DNA of 64,000 nucleotides, taken from Burkholderia latens. GTDB taxonomy: Bacteria > Pseudomonadota > Gammaproteobacteria > Burkholderiales > Burkholderiaceae. The notes beneath the pieces are model-generated. The model worked only from the letters and a program-made list of their open reading frames with translations. It did no database searches and had not been told where the DNA came from. Location: NCBI RefSeq assembly GCF_001718795.1, contig NZ_CP013435.1:1240001-1304000 (forward strand). The letters are read 5' to 3'. The translations under genes and the position numbers were made by a program. This document shows, piece after piece, positions 11,284 to 20,600 of this stretch; position 1 is the first letter of the stretch, and the number at the start of each line of letters is the position of its first letter.

Positions 11284-12465
11284 ATGACTCCGCTCGACCG
11301 CCTGCTCGATTTCCTCGCCCGCCTGCCGATCCGGATCCGTCTGCCGCAAAGCCGCGGCGGCCGCGTCGCGCTGGCCCTCGTGTTCATCTATTTCGTCTGG
11401 GGCTCGACGTACAGCGGGCTGCATTTCGCGCTGCAGTCGTTCCCGCCGCTGCTGCTGTCGGGGTTGCGCAACCTGCTCGGCGGCATCGGCCTGTTCATCT
11501 TCGCGCTGCGGCGCAAGCCCGAATGGCCGACGCTGCTGGAAATCCGCAACTCCGCGATCGTCGGCACGATGCTGGTCGCGCTGTCGTCGGGCACGATCGC
11601 GCTCGGGATGCGCACCGTCAGCAGCGGCTCGGCCGCGGTGATGGTCGCGACGGTGCCGCTGTTCGCGACCGTGATCGCGGCGGTCGCCGGGCGGCCGGTG
11701 ACGAAGGGCGAGTGGGCGGCCGTCGCGCTCGGGATGGTCGGCATCGTCGTGCTGAACTCGGGCGGCGCGGCGGCCGCGAACTCGGCGCTCGGCACGATTT
11801 GCGTGCTGGCCGGCGCATTGTTCTGGGCGGGCGGCGCGCATCTTGCGACGCGGCTCAAGCTGCCGTCGGACCTGTTCCTGTCGACGTCGCTGCAGATCGG
11901 GCTTGGCGGCCTGATGTCCACGCTCGCCGCATGGCTGATGGGCGAGCGCATCGAGCAGGTCGCGGCGGCGCCGGTGTTCGCGTTCCTTTACCTGATGGTG
12001 TTCTGCACGATGGCCGCGTATGTCGCGTATGGCTACCTGATCCGCCATACGAGCCCGATCATCGCGAGCAGTTGCATGTACGTGAACCCGATCGTCGCGG
12101 TCGCGCTGGGCGCGCTGATGCTCGGCGAGCCGGTGACGACGGCGACGGTGGTCGCGACCGTCGCGATTCTGGGCAGCGTCGGGTTGTCGTTCGTGTTCGA
12201 TCCCGCGCGCCGGCCTGCGGCGCACGCATCGGCCGACGTTTCGTCGGGCGCGGGCGCCGCCGCCGCCGAGTCGGCAGCGGTGCCGGCAGCTGCCCCGGAT
12301 CAGCCCGCAATGTCCGATCCGGCGCCGATCCTCGCGCCTTCGGCGGTACCGCTCGCCGTGCCGGCGCCCGGCTCCGTCGTCGACCCGGCCGCCGTCATGG
12401 ATCCCGCGCCGGCATTCACGCCGCCGCCGGACGGCGAACCGGCCGCGTCGCGCGCCGACGCGTGA
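11284..12465 (+). CDS. EamA/DMT-family transporter with Ala/Pro-rich C-terminal tail
   Basis: 393 residues. Residues 22-305 form ten membrane segments, two EamA repeats (VFIYFVWGSTYSGLHFAL, and TSPIIASSCMYVNPIVAVALGALMLGEP at the end of the second), as in YedA-type exporters. The last 85 residues are an Ala/Pro-rich hydrophilic tail that EamA proteins usually lack. The substrate is unknown. Confidence 0.85.
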   Translation: MTPLDRLLDFLARLPIRIRLPQSRGGRVALALVFIYFVWGSTYSGLHFALQSFPPLLLSGLRNLLGGIGLFIFALRRKPEWPTLLEIRNSAIVGTMLVALSSGTIALGMRTVSSGSAAVMVATVPLFATVIAAVAGRPVTKGEWAAVALGMVGIVVLNSGGAAAANSALGTICVLAGALFWAGGAHLATRLKLPSDLFLSTSLQIGLGGLMSTLAAWLMGERIEQVAAAPVFAFLYLMVFCTMAAYVAYGYLIRHTSPIIASSCMYVNPIVAVALGALMLGEPVTTATVVATVAILGSVGLSFVFDPARRPAAHASADVSSGAGAAAAESAAVPAAAPDQPAMSDPAPILAPSAVPLAVPAPGSVVDPAAVMDPAPAFTPPPDGEPAASRADA

Positions 12466-12486
12466 CGCCGGCGCGTCCGGCGAGGT

Positions 12487-13686
12487 TCAGCCGCGCCGTG
12501 CGCCCCGGGAATGACACCAGCCCGCGAGCGCGGTGAAGAGCAGGCCGGCCGTGCACATGCCGATCCAGCCGAATGCATGCCACGCGGCGACGCCGGCCGA
12601 CGAGCCGAGCGCGCCGCCGATGAAGTAGCACACCATGTACACGGTGTTCACGCGGCTGCGCGCTTCGGGCTTCAGCGCGTAGATGCGCGACTGGTTCGAG
12701 ATCTGCGCGGCCTGCACGCCGACGTCCAGCACGATCACGCCGATCACGAGCCCGATGAGGCTCGTCCCCGACAGCGCAAAAATCACGAACGATGCCGCGA
12801 GCAGCGCGATCGCGAGCGAGATGATCGCGCGCGGGCCGCGCTTGTCGGCGAAACGGCCCGCGTAAGGCGCGGCTAGCGCACCGGCCGCGCCGACGATGCC
12901 GAACAGTCCGGCGGCCTGCGGGCCGAGATGGAACGGCGCGCCGGCCAGCAGCAGCGTGAGCACCGGCCAGAAGGCGCTGAATGCGGCGAACAGCGCGGCG
13001 CCCGTCAGCGACGCCTCGCGCAGCCCGCGGAGTTCGATCGCCAGATGCCACATCGAGCCGAGCAACTTGCCGTACGACAGCGTCGACGTCGGCGTGCTGC
13101 GCGGCAGCCGCAGCACGATCACCGCGGCCAGCGCGACGAGCGCCGCAACGGATGCGCCGAACACGGCCCGCCAGCCGAAATATTCGGCGATGAAGCCGGC
13201 TGCGGTGCGGGCCAGCAGAATCCCGAGCAGCAGGCCGCTCATCACGGTCCCGACTGCCTGTCCGCGTTCGGCCGGCGGCGCGATCTCGGCCGCGAACGGC
13301 ACGGCTTGCTGCGCGATCGTCGCGAGCACGCCGATCGCGAGGCTCGCGACCGCAAGCACCGCGAGCGAAGGGGCGCTCGCGGCGGCGATCAGCGCGATCG
13401 ACAGGCCCGCGATCTGCAGCAGGATCAGCCCGCGGCGGTCGAAGCGGTCCCCGAGCGGCGCGAGCAGGAACATCCCGGCCGCGTAGCCGAGCTGTGTCGC
13501 GGTCGGCACCGCGCCGATCCACGACGCGCGATCGGGAAAGGCCGAGCGGAAGCTGTCGAGCAGCGGCTGGTTGTAGTAGATGTTCGCGACCGACACACCG
13601 GCGATCGTCGCGAGCAGCAACAGCAGGCTGCGCGAGTAATGGGGCGAGACGGCGTCGGTCGGACGGTCGGTGGAGGCGGAGGACAT
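12487..13686 (-). CDS. MFS efflux transporter
   Basis: 399 residues with twelve hydrophobic segments. The loop 2-3 signature is LAPLGDRFDRRGLIL. The N-terminus (SRSLLLLLATIAGVSVANIYYNQPLL) is characteristic of the YgaY-like drug-efflux branch. It converges on the exporter to its left. ATG at 13686 is preferred; the longer frame upstream is not membrane-protein-like. Confidence 0.88.
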   Translation of the reverse strand: MSSASTDRPTDAVSPHYSRSLLLLLATIAGVSVANIYYNQPLLDSFRSAFPDRASWIGAVPTATQLGYAAGMFLLAPLGDRFDRRGLILLQIAGLSIALIAAASAPSLAVLAVASLAIGVLATIAQQAVPFAAEIAPPAERGQAVGTVMSGLLLGILLARTAAGFIAEYFGWRAVFGASVAALVALAAVIVLRLPRSTPTSTLSYGKLLGSMWHLAIELRGLREASLTGAALFAAFSAFWPVLTLLLAGAPFHLGPQAAGLFGIVGAAGALAAPYAGRFADKRGPRAIISLAIALLAASFVIFALSGTSLIGLVIGVIVLDVGVQAAQISNQSRIYALKPEARSRVNTVYMVCYFIGGALGSSAGVAAWHAFGWIGMCTAGLLFTALAGWCHSRGARRG

Positions 13687-13860
13687 GGCTGCGACGGAAC
13701 GGAGTGGGGCGGCGCGCGGGCGTGCGGCCCGACTGCGGTTGCGCGGGCGGCCGTAGTGCCGATCGAGGCTGCCGATCATACCGGAGCAGCGGAAATTCTG
13801 CGTTGCCGGGCGGATGCGGAGCCGGGCGGTTGGACCGCCTGAAGGCGGACGTCGGTGGCC

Positions 13861-13891
13861 GGAAGGCGGAAGGCGGAAGGCGGAAGGCGGA
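13861..13891. repeat. Short tandem repeat, GGAAGGC x 4
   Basis: Four perfect tandem copies of GGAAGGC plus a partial fifth lie in the 340-bp gap between the MFS gene and the phosphoesterase gene. Nothing else was recognised in that gap. Confidence 0.85.
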
Positions 13892-14025
13892 CAGAAAGCC
13901 GACTGCCCGCCCGGCGCGCTGGCGGCTCGACGGCGTGCGTGAGCGCCCACAATCGTCCGCAGTCGCAATCCGCCGCAACGCATCGCGACGGACATCACCC
14001 GCCGTCACGCGGGAGCGATGCACGG

Positions 14026-14850
14026 TCAGTCGACCAGTTCCCCATTCGGTTCATAGAACGGATACGGTCCGTCGCCTTCGTCCACATACACATGATGGGA
14101 CGTCATTCCCGCGTCCGGCGTATGGAGGTGCACCGCGAACGCCGGCGGTTCGAGCCGGAACGCGGATGGCGCATCCGCGCGCACGTCGAAGGCGACCTGA
14201 TGCGCGGGCGCCGGCACGGCCGACGCGAGCGTGCCGCCGAAGCGCGTGAACATCGTCCGATGCACGTGCCCGCACAGCACCCGTTCGACGTTCGGGTAGC
14301 CGCGTAGCAGCGCATCGAGTTTCGCGGCAGCGGCGGGTGCGAGACGCAGTGCGTCCATATGGCCGATTCCCGATACGAACGGCGGGTGATGCAGCGCGAC
14401 GATCACCGCCCGGTCGCGCGCTGCGTCCAGCTGCGCGGCGAGCCACGCAAGCCGTGCGTCGCACAGGTCGCCGTGGCTCGTGCCGGGCACCTGCGAATCG
14501 AGCGCGAGCACACGCACGTCGCCCACGTCGAGCGCGTACTGCACGAACTTGCCGCCGTGCAGTTCGGGACGATCGGCGAACGCGCGGCGCAGTCCCGCAC
14601 GATCGTCGTGGTTGCCGACCATCAGGTAATACGGAATTTCGAGCGGCGCGAGCAGCTCGCGCAGATGGCGGTATTCGTCGTCGTGACCGAAATCGGTCAA
14701 GTCGCCCGTGATGAGCACCGCGTCGGGCCGCGGCACCAGCGCGTTCAGCTTCGAGATGCAGCGCGCGAGCGCGGCGGCCGTGTCGACGCGCCGGTACGCG
14801 AGCTGGCCCGGACGCTTGATATGAAGATCGCTGATTTGAGCAAGCAGCAT
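14026..14850 (-). CDS. Metallophosphoesterase, cyclic/glycero-phosphodiesterase type
   Basis: 274 residues. All metal-binding motifs of the calcineurin-like fold are present: ISDLHI, GDLTDFG, GNHDDR, LHHPPF and CGHVHR. The pattern is that of CpdA (cAMP phosphodiesterase) and GpdQ (glycerophosphodiesterase). It is the last gene of the leftward ABC-transporter operon (40-bp gap), so it may hydrolyse the imported phosphoester or phosphonate-related compound. Confidence 0.87.
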   Translation of the reverse strand: MLLAQISDLHIKRPGQLAYRRVDTAAALARCISKLNALVPRPDAVLITGDLTDFGHDDEYRHLRELLAPLEIPYYLMVGNHDDRAGLRRAFADRPELHGGKFVQYALDVGDVRVLALDSQVPGTSHGDLCDARLAWLAAQLDAARDRAVIVALHHPPFVSGIGHMDALRLAPAAAAKLDALLRGYPNVERVLCGHVHRTMFTRFGGTLASAVPAPAHQVAFDVRADAPSAFRLEPPAFAVHLHTPDAGMTSHHVYVDEGDGPYPFYEPNGELVD

Positions 14851-14889
14851 CGTCGTTCCTCGGAATGTCTGGTTATCGTGGGGGCAGTA

Positions 14890-15921
14890 CTACGCGGCAA
14901 GCGCGATCAGCCCTTCCGCCGCGATTGCGACCCCGACCGCCGTGCCGCGCGCAAGCTCGATGCGGCCCGGCACGTCGACTACGAGCGCGTCGGGCGCCGC
15001 GTGCTCGATCGTGAGTCGCGTGCGCTCGCCCAGGAACGCGCACGCACCGATTGCGCCGCGCAGCGGCGCATGCGCGGGATCGGCGAGCTGCGCGTCTTCC
15101 GGCCGGAAGAACCACTCGTCGGCGGCGTACGGCGTCGCGATCGAACCGCCCGTCGTCACGAGTGCGCCGTCGCGCCATTGTCCCGCAAGCCGGTTCAGCG
15201 TGCCGATGAACTGCGCGACCGTGCGGTTCGCCGGCCGATAGTAGATGTCGCGCGGCGTACCGATCTGCTCGATACGGCCTGCGCCCATCACGACGATCCG
15301 GTCGCCGAGCTCCATCGCCTCGGCCTGGTCATGCGTCACGTAGACGGTCGTCACGCCCAGCTCGCGCAGCAGCGCATTCATGTCGCGGCGCAGCACGTCG
15401 CGCAGCTTCGCGTCGAGCGCGGTCAGCGGCTCGTCGAGCAGCAGCACGCGCGGGCGCACCGCGAGCGCGCGCGCCAGCGCGACCCGCTGGCGCTGGCCGC
15501 CGGACAGTTGATCGACCGGTTTATCCGCATGCGCGTCGAGCCGCATCATCGCGAGCAGTTCGTCGACGCGCTCGCGCAGCGCGCGCGGATCGGTCTTGCG
15601 GATCTTGAGTCCGTAGCCCACGTTGCCGCGCACCGTCAGGTTCGGAAACAGCGCGTAGTTCTGGAACACCATGCCAACCTGGCGGCGTTCGATCGGCAGC
15701 GCGGTGACGTCGTCGTTGCCGAACGCGATCGTGCCGCCGGCGTCCGGCGTGTCGAGGCCCGCGATCAGGCGCAGCGTCGTCGTCTTGCCGCAGCCCGACG
15801 GGCCGAGCAGCACGAGCGTTTCGCCCGCGCCGATCGACAGGTCGAGCGGTTCGAGCACGCGCGTGCCGCGGAACGTTTTCGCGCAGCGGGTCAGGGTGAT
15901 CGGAGTGGAATCGAGTTTCAT
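14890..15921 (-). CDS. ABC importer ATP-binding subunit (phosphonate/polyamine/iron type)
   Basis: 343 residues. Walker A GPSGCGKTT, Q-loop QNYALFPNL, signature LSGGQRQRVALARAL, Walker B LLLDEPLTALD and H-loop VTHDQAEAM are intact, followed by a TOBE-like C-terminal domain. Together with two permeases and a binding protein it resembles PhnT of the 2-aminoethylphosphonate system, PotA and FbpC. Sequence alone does not settle which. Confidence 0.9.
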   Translation of the reverse strand: MKLDSTPITLTRCAKTFRGTRVLEPLDLSIGAGETLVLLGPSGCGKTTTLRLIAGLDTPDAGGTIAFGNDDVTALPIERRQVGMVFQNYALFPNLTVRGNVGYGLKIRKTDPRALRERVDELLAMMRLDAHADKPVDQLSGGQRQRVALARALAVRPRVLLLDEPLTALDAKLRDVLRRDMNALLRELGVTTVYVTHDQAEAMELGDRIVVMGAGRIEQIGTPRDIYYRPANRTVAQFIGTLNRLAGQWRDGALVTTGGSIATPYAADEWFFRPEDAQLADPAHAPLRGAIGACAFLGERTRLTIEHAAPDALVVDVPGRIELARGTAVGVAIAAEGLIALAA

Positions 15922-15945
15922 GGGAGCGAGAAGTTCTGCACGGGT

Positions 15946-16842
15946 TCAGCGCGGGCGGCGCTTCACCGCGCGCGTGCCGGACGGATCGACGCCGAGCCAC
16001 TGCATCGCGACGAGCAGCGGCAGCGTCATCAGCAGGAACACGATCGTGTAAGCGCTGCCGACTTCGAGACGCAGCGACGCATATGTATCGGCGAGCCCGA
16101 CGGGCAGCGTTTTGGTGTCGGGCGTATGCAGCATCCACGTCAGGTTGAATTCGCCGATCGACAGCGTGAGCACCGCGAGCGCGCCCGCGACGATCCCGGG
16201 GCGCAGGTTCGGCAGCACGATCGTGATGAAGCGCGTGACGAACGACGCGCCGAGGCTCGCCGCGCCTTCCTCGAGCGTGCGCAGGTCGGCGCCGGCCGCG
16301 ACCGCTGCGACTGCGCGCACCATGAACGGCAGCGTGAACACGACGTGGCCGACGACGATGAACCACAGGCTCATCCGGAACGCGGTGAAGCCGCCGTAGA
16401 CGACCAGCAGCGCGAGCGCCGACGCGAGTCCGGGCAGCGCGACGGGCAGCACGAGCGCCTCCTCGATCGCGCGGGCCGCGCGACTCTTGCTGCGCGCGAG
16501 CGCATAGCCGGCCGGCACGCCGATCGCGAGCACGATCGCGAGCGTCGCGAACGCGACGCCGAGCGACAGCGCGACCGAACCCTGGTATTGCTGCCACACC
16601 TGTTCGAGCCAGCGCAGCGTCAGGCCGCTAGACAGTCCGCGGAAATAGTTGACGGTGAGGCCCGCGAGCACCGACATCACGACGGGCACGATCAGGAATG
16701 CGCACAACAGCAGCGTGATGCTCCATTGCAGCGCGGCGATCGCGCGCGCGCCGGACACGCGCGGCGCACGCCGTGCGACGCTGCTCGCATGCGACGACGC
16801 TGGCGCCGGCGACGGCGAGGACGAACCGGAAAGCGATTGCAT
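15946..16842 (-). CDS. ABC importer permease 2
   Basis: 298 residues with six membrane segments after a Ser/Pro/Ala-rich cytosolic N-terminus. The EAA loop that docks the ATPase is EEGAASLGASFVTRFITIVLP. It lies 25 bases before the ATPase gene in the same operon. Confidence 0.88.
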   Translation of the reverse strand: MQSLSGSSSPSPAPASSHASSVARRAPRVSGARAIAALQWSITLLLCAFLIVPVVMSVLAGLTVNYFRGLSSGLTLRWLEQVWQQYQGSVALSLGVAFATLAIVLAIGVPAGYALARSKSRAARAIEEALVLPVALPGLASALALLVVYGGFTAFRMSLWFIVVGHVVFTLPFMVRAVAAVAAGADLRTLEEGAASLGASFVTRFITIVLPNLRPGIVAGALAVLTLSIGEFNLTWMLHTPDTKTLPVGLADTYASLRLEVGSAYTIVFLLMTLPLLVAMQWLGVDPSGTRAVKRRPR

Positions 16843-16852
16843 GAAGGATTCC

Positions 16853-17677
16853 TCAGGCCGCGGCAGCGGCGGTGTGTCCGGTGAAGCGGCGTGCGAGCGC
16901 GAGCACGGCCCACGTCACGATGCCGAGCACGATCGACAGTCCGGCCGCCGTCGCGATGTTCGCGTTCAGCGTGAACTCGGTATAGATCGTCATCGGCAGA
17001 ACGTTCAGGTCGGTAGCGAGCGTAAACGCGGTGCCGAACGCGCCCATCGCGGTTGCGAAGCAGATCGCGCCGGCCGCGATCAGGCCAGGCGCGAGCGCCG
17101 GCAGCACGATGTCGACGAAGATGCGCCACGGCGACGCGCCGAGCGAGCGCGCGGCTTCCTCGAGCGACGCGTCGAGCTTCGACGCGGCCGCGATCACGGT
17201 GACGATCACGCGTGGAATCGAGAAGTACAGGTAGCCGACGAACAGCCCCGCCACCGAATACGCGAACACCCATTTGTCGCCGGTCAGCTTCGCGGACAGC
17301 ATCCCGATCAGCCCCTGCCGGCCGGCGAGCATGATCACCATGAAGCCGACCACGACGCCGGGGAACGCGAGCGGGAAGGTGAGCAGCGCGAGCAGCACGC
17401 GTTTGCCGGCGAATTCGCGGCGCGCGAGCAGCAGCCCGGAGATCGTCGACAGCGCGAGCGTCGCGAGCGTGACGCCGGCCGACAGCGCGACCGTTTCGCC
17501 GAGGCTTTTCATGTAGCGCGCGTTGCCGAGCAGCGCCGCGTACTGCGTGAAGAATGCGCCGTCGGCGGACACCCGCACGAGCGACACCATCGGCAGCAGC
17601 CAGAACGCGGCGAACACCGCCAGGGCTGGCGCGACGAGCACGACGCGCCAGCGCAACGGGAAAGTCAGGTCGAGCAT
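16853..17677 (-). CDS. ABC importer permease 1
   Basis: 274 residues, six membrane segments, EAA loop EEAARSLGASPWRIFVDIVLP. It is separated from permease 2 by 10 bases and from the binding-protein gene by 16, so the genes form a single transcript. Confidence 0.88.
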   Translation of the reverse strand: MLDLTFPLRWRVVLVAPALAVFAAFWLLPMVSLVRVSADGAFFTQYAALLGNARYMKSLGETVALSAGVTLATLALSTISGLLLARREFAGKRVLLALLTFPLAFPGVVVGFMVIMLAGRQGLIGMLSAKLTGDKWVFAYSVAGLFVGYLYFSIPRVIVTVIAAASKLDASLEEAARSLGASPWRIFVDIVLPALAPGLIAAGAICFATAMGAFGTAFTLATDLNVLPMTIYTEFTLNANIATAAGLSIVLGIVTWAVLALARRFTGHTAAAAA

Positions 17678-17693
17678 GACGTCGTCCGGCTGC

Positions 17694-18722
17694 TTACTGC
17701 ATCACCTGCAGATACTGCTGGCCGAACGTCTGCTGGCCGGCCGCCATCTTGCCGAAGTCGACCGGCTTGGCACGCGCGTATTCGCTCGCCGGCAGGAACT
17801 TGGCTGCGACGTCGGCGCCGAGCGTCTGCGCGCGCACCGGACGCAGGTACGCGTTCGCCCACAGCTTCTGGCCTTCGTCGGACAGCACGAAGTCGAGCAC
17901 CTTCCTGCCGTTCGCGTCGTGCGGGGCGCCCTTCACGAGGCTCATCACGTACGGCACCGCGATCGTGCCCTCCGCGGGAATGACGAACTCCACGTTCGCA
18001 TGATCCTTGTACTTCGCGCGATACGCGTCGAAGTCGTAGTCGAGCAGGATCGGAATCTCGCCGGACAGCACGCGTGCATACGCGGTCTGCTTCGGCACGA
18101 TCGGCGCGTTCGCCTTCAGCTTGCGGAACCAGTCGAGGCCCGGCTTGAAGTTGTCGAGGCTGCCGCCGAGCGCCTGGTTGACGGCGACCGCGCCCGCATA
18201 GCCGACGAACGCACTCGACGGATCGAGGTAGCCGACCATCCCCTTGTATTCCGGCTTCAGCAAATCGGCCCACGAGCGCGGCACCGGCTTGCCGTCGAGT
18301 GCGTCCTTGTTCACGAAGAAGCCGAGCGTGCCCGAGTGGATCGCGAACCAGTAGCCTTGCGGATCCTTCAGGTTCGCGGGAATGTCGTTCCAGTGCGCGG
18401 GCTTGTACGGCGCGATCACGCCCTTGTCCTTCGCCTGGAACGCCGACGACACGCCGAGGTAGACGACGTCGGCCACCGGGCTCTTCTGCTCGGCGATCAG
18501 CTGCGCGATCGCCTGGCCCGAGTTCTTGTTGTCGAACGGCACGCGGATGCCCGTCTTCTGCTTGATCGCCGCGATTTGCGCGGCCCAGTCTGCCCATTCC
18601 GGCGGGCAGTTGTAGCAGATCGCGGTGTCGTCGGCATGGGCCGCGGGTGCGAACGCGACGAGGGCGGCGCAGGCAACGGGTGCTGCGAGCATGCGCAGCA
18701 GCGAGGTGAGGCGAAGGGACAC
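17694..18722 (-). CDS. ABC importer periplasmic substrate-binding protein
   Basis: 342 residues from a GTG start preceded by GGAG; an ATG at 18752 would add ten. The signal peptide ends at AHA/DD. The mature protein (AICYNCPPEWADW, VYLGVSSAFQAKDKGVIAPY, YLDPSSAFVGYAGAVAVNQ) belongs to the extracellular solute-binding family that includes PhnS, PotD and FbpA. The missing tyrosine pair typical of FbpA makes ferric iron less likely. The neighbouring phosphoesterase hints at an organophosphate or phosphonate ligand. Confidence 0.85.
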   Translation of the reverse strand: MSLRLTSLLRMLAAPVACAALVAFAPAAHADDTAICYNCPPEWADWAAQIAAIKQKTGIRVPFDNKNSGQAIAQLIAEQKSPVADVVYLGVSSAFQAKDKGVIAPYKPAHWNDIPANLKDPQGYWFAIHSGTLGFFVNKDALDGKPVPRSWADLLKPEYKGMVGYLDPSSAFVGYAGAVAVNQALGGSLDNFKPGLDWFRKLKANAPIVPKQTAYARVLSGEIPILLDYDFDAYRAKYKDHANVEFVIPAEGTIAVPYVMSLVKGAPHDANGRKVLDFVLSDEGQKLWANAYLRPVRAQTLGADVAAKFLPASEYARAKPVDFGKMAAGQQTFGQQYLQVMQ

Positions 18723-18811
18723 GGTGGGTCTCCGGGCGGGTAGTGGGGGCATACGTGGGGTATCTCGCCGCGCATTGCGCGACGCCGCGCGCGATGGCGC
18801 GGCGCGCGCGT

Positions 18812-19837
18812 TCACGCGTGACGAAACTGCAGATTGGCGGCCGGCGGCGCGATCGTCGCACCGTCGCGCACCGTGTGCCGCAGGATCAGCGACGTGCGCT
18901 CGATCGTCGCGCCGCCGATGCATTCGACGAGACGCTGCCAGGCGTGGCGGCCGATGTCGTGGTTCGGCGTCGCGACGCTTGCGAGCGGCGGCGCGAGCAA
19001 CTCGCCGATCGCGATTCCGTCGAAGCCGAGCACCGACAGGTCGTCGGGAATCGAGAAGCCCGCACGGCGCAGGCCGCGCATCACGACCATCGCGAGCAGG
19101 TCGTTGCTGCAGAAAAGGGCCGTCGGGCGCGTGGCTTGCGCGGTGAGGTGCGCGAGCACCGCGTCAGGCAGCTCCGCGGCGTTGAAGTCGACTTCGACCG
19201 GCGGCAGCGGCGCGACGCCGGCTTCCTCGAGCGCTTGCGCATAGCCGAGATGACGCTGGCGGGCGCGATCGGAAGCGGCGAGCGAGCCGGCGAGCATCAG
19301 CACGCGGCGATGGCCGCGCGCGGTCAGCAGCTGCACGCCGTCGTACGCGGCGCGCCGGTTGTCGACCGACACCGACGGGCGGCGGTGCGTGTCGTTGTGC
19401 ATCAGCACGTAGTGCGGGCCGTCGCGATCGAGCATGTCGAGCAGCGGATGCGTGTCCGCGTCGGCCACGGTCAGGATCAGCCCTTCGACGCGCTGCTCGC
19501 GCAGCGTCTCGATCGCGTGGCGCTCGCGCGCGGCATCGTATTCCGTCGTCATCAGGATCAGCTTGAAGCCGGCGGCAGTCGCGAGTTCGTCGAGGCCGTG
19601 CAGGCAGTCGGCGAACACGGGGTTCGAGAGCGTCGGCAGCACGACGCCGACCAGTCGCGTGCGCTCGCCGCGCAGTTGCCGGCCGAGCGGGCTCGGGCGA
19701 AACTGCATCGTGTCGATCGCGGAGCGGATCGTCGCGAGCGTTGCGGGGCTGACGGTATGCGGCGCGTTGATCGCACGCGAGACGGTGGCGATCGAGAAGC
19801 CCGCGAGGGCGGCGACATCCTTGATGGTGGGCGGCAT
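18812..19837 (-). CDS. LacI/GalR-family transcription repressor
   Basis: 341 residues. The N-terminal helix-turn-helix is TIKDVAALAGFSIATVSRAIN, followed by the hinge and a periplasmic-binding-protein-like sensor domain (VGVVLPTLSNPVFADCLHGL). It heads the operon with the ABC importer and phosphoesterase, which it presumably controls. Two LacI-type operators lie just upstream of its start, indicating autoregulation. Confidence 0.92.
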   Translation of the reverse strand: MPPTIKDVAALAGFSIATVSRAINAPHTVSPATLATIRSAIDTMQFRPSPLGRQLRGERTRLVGVVLPTLSNPVFADCLHGLDELATAAGFKLILMTTEYDAARERHAIETLREQRVEGLILTVADADTHPLLDMLDRDGPHYVLMHNDTHRRPSVSVDNRRAAYDGVQLLTARGHRRVLMLAGSLAASDRARQRHLGYAQALEEAGVAPLPPVEVDFNAAELPDAVLAHLTAQATRPTALFCSNDLLAMVVMRGLRRAGFSIPDDLSVLGFDGIAIGELLAPPLASVATPNHDIGRHAWQRLVECIGGATIERTSLILRHTVRDGATIAPPAANLQFRHA

Positions 19838-19852
19838 GGCGTGACGCGATGT

Positions 19853-19887
19853 AAACGTTTTCGACGGGGAAATTATCGAAAACGTTT
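19853..19887. promoter_or_regulatory. Paired LacI-type operators
   Basis: AAACGTTTTCGA (19853-19864) and TCGAAAACGTTT (19876-19887) form a perfect inverted repeat. Each arm contains the AAACGTTT core typical of LacI/GalR operators. They lie 16-50 bases before the LacI-family start. Confidence 0.85.
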
Positions 19888-20190
19888 GTGACTTCGCGAT
19901 GACGCGCGGGAGGTCTGTTTCGCAAAAATTACGATACAAACATCAGACGTTTGATGGCCGGTGAGCGCGGCGGATGCGATTGTATCGGCCGTTGTTGCGG
20001 CGCGGGGAGAAATCGCTGGAGGTGTCGTATCGATGTCGGCGGCGGGCCATCGATTCGGGCGCCGATGGGGCGGACGAACGCGCTGCATCGCGCTACTCCG
20101 CGCGCGAATCAGCTAACGCATGTGCAAGCAATGGTAGAATCGCGTCCGCCCTTTTGCCGGGGTGATGAAATTGGTAAACATAGCGGACTT

Positions 20191-20446
20191 AAACGATTGA
20201 GTGCCCGGCCGGAAACGGCCGGTGCAGAACCCTTCAAATTCGGCGAAACCCCTGATGCGTGCGCGCGTCGAGGCAACGCCGAGCCAAGCCTCGCGGTACA
20301 GCTCAAGCGAGGAAGGTGTAGAGACTAGACGGGGGGCACCTAAGGCGCATGGGCGGCAATCCCGCCCGCGCGCGACGGTGAAGGCATAGTCCAGCGCACG
20401 AACGGTCCGCGCACGCGACGCCGGCTTTGAAAGAAGCAGTGTGACG
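20191..20446 (+). ncRNA. Group I self-splicing intron in tRNA-Leu(UAA)
   Basis: 256 nt, inserted between U34 and A35 of the anticodon, the same position as the cyanobacterial and plastid tRNA-Leu introns (subgroup IC3). The 5' exon ends in U and the intron ends in G, as required. P1 pairs exon ACUU with intron GAGU through a U.G pair at the splice site. P2 is a perfect CCGGCCG/CGGCCGG stem with a GAAA loop (20205-20222). P7 strands are AGACTA (20322-20327) and TAGTCC (20387-20392). It has no open frame for a homing endonuclease. Confidence 0.9.
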
Positions 20447-20498
20447 AAAATCCGCCGCCTTAACTGGCTTGCCGGTTCGAGTCCGGTCCCCGGCACCA
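20447..20498 (+). other. Probable left attachment site (tRNA-Leu 3' exon)
   Basis: The phage integrase gene begins 155 bases after the tRNA 3' end and phage genes continue to the right edge, so recombination most likely took place in the 3' part of the tRNA. No second copy of this sequence was found in the window. The right attachment site must lie beyond base 64000, and the exact core cannot be drawn. Confidence 0.6.
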
Positions 20499-20513
20499 CA
20501 ACATTTCAACACG

Positions 20514-20570
20514 AACAGTATCGACAGGTTGAATCCTGTAGAAACAACGGGTTAGCCGGTCGATACTGTT
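20514..20570. repeat. 12-bp inverted repeat next to the attachment site
   Basis: AACAGTATCGAC (20514-20525) and GTCGATACTGTT (20559-20570) are perfect inverted copies 33 bases apart. ACAGGTT also occurs in direct orientation at about 20524 and 20579. The arrangement suits integrase arm-type or excisionase sites. Confidence 0.6.
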
Positions 20571-20600
20571 GATTCGTACAGGTTATTTTCCCCGCATTGT

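Larger units (their letters stand above)
20156..20498 (+). tRNA. tRNA-Leu(UAA), interrupted by a group I intron
   Basis: The exons are 20156-20190 and 20447-20498. Joined, they give a 7-bp acceptor stem (GCCGGGG/CCCCGGC), an anticodon stem GCGGA/TCCGC with loop CUUAAAA (anticodon UAA), a long variable arm typical of tRNA-Leu, a TTCGAGT T-loop and an encoded CCA. A TAGAAT -10 box lies at 20135-20140. The 3' exon is the presumed phage integration site. Confidence 0.93.

Noticed and set aside
14359-16884. An 841-codon rightward frame
   Set aside because: Opposite the phosphoesterase, ATPase and permease genes, which have all family motifs. The frame is open only because of codon bias.
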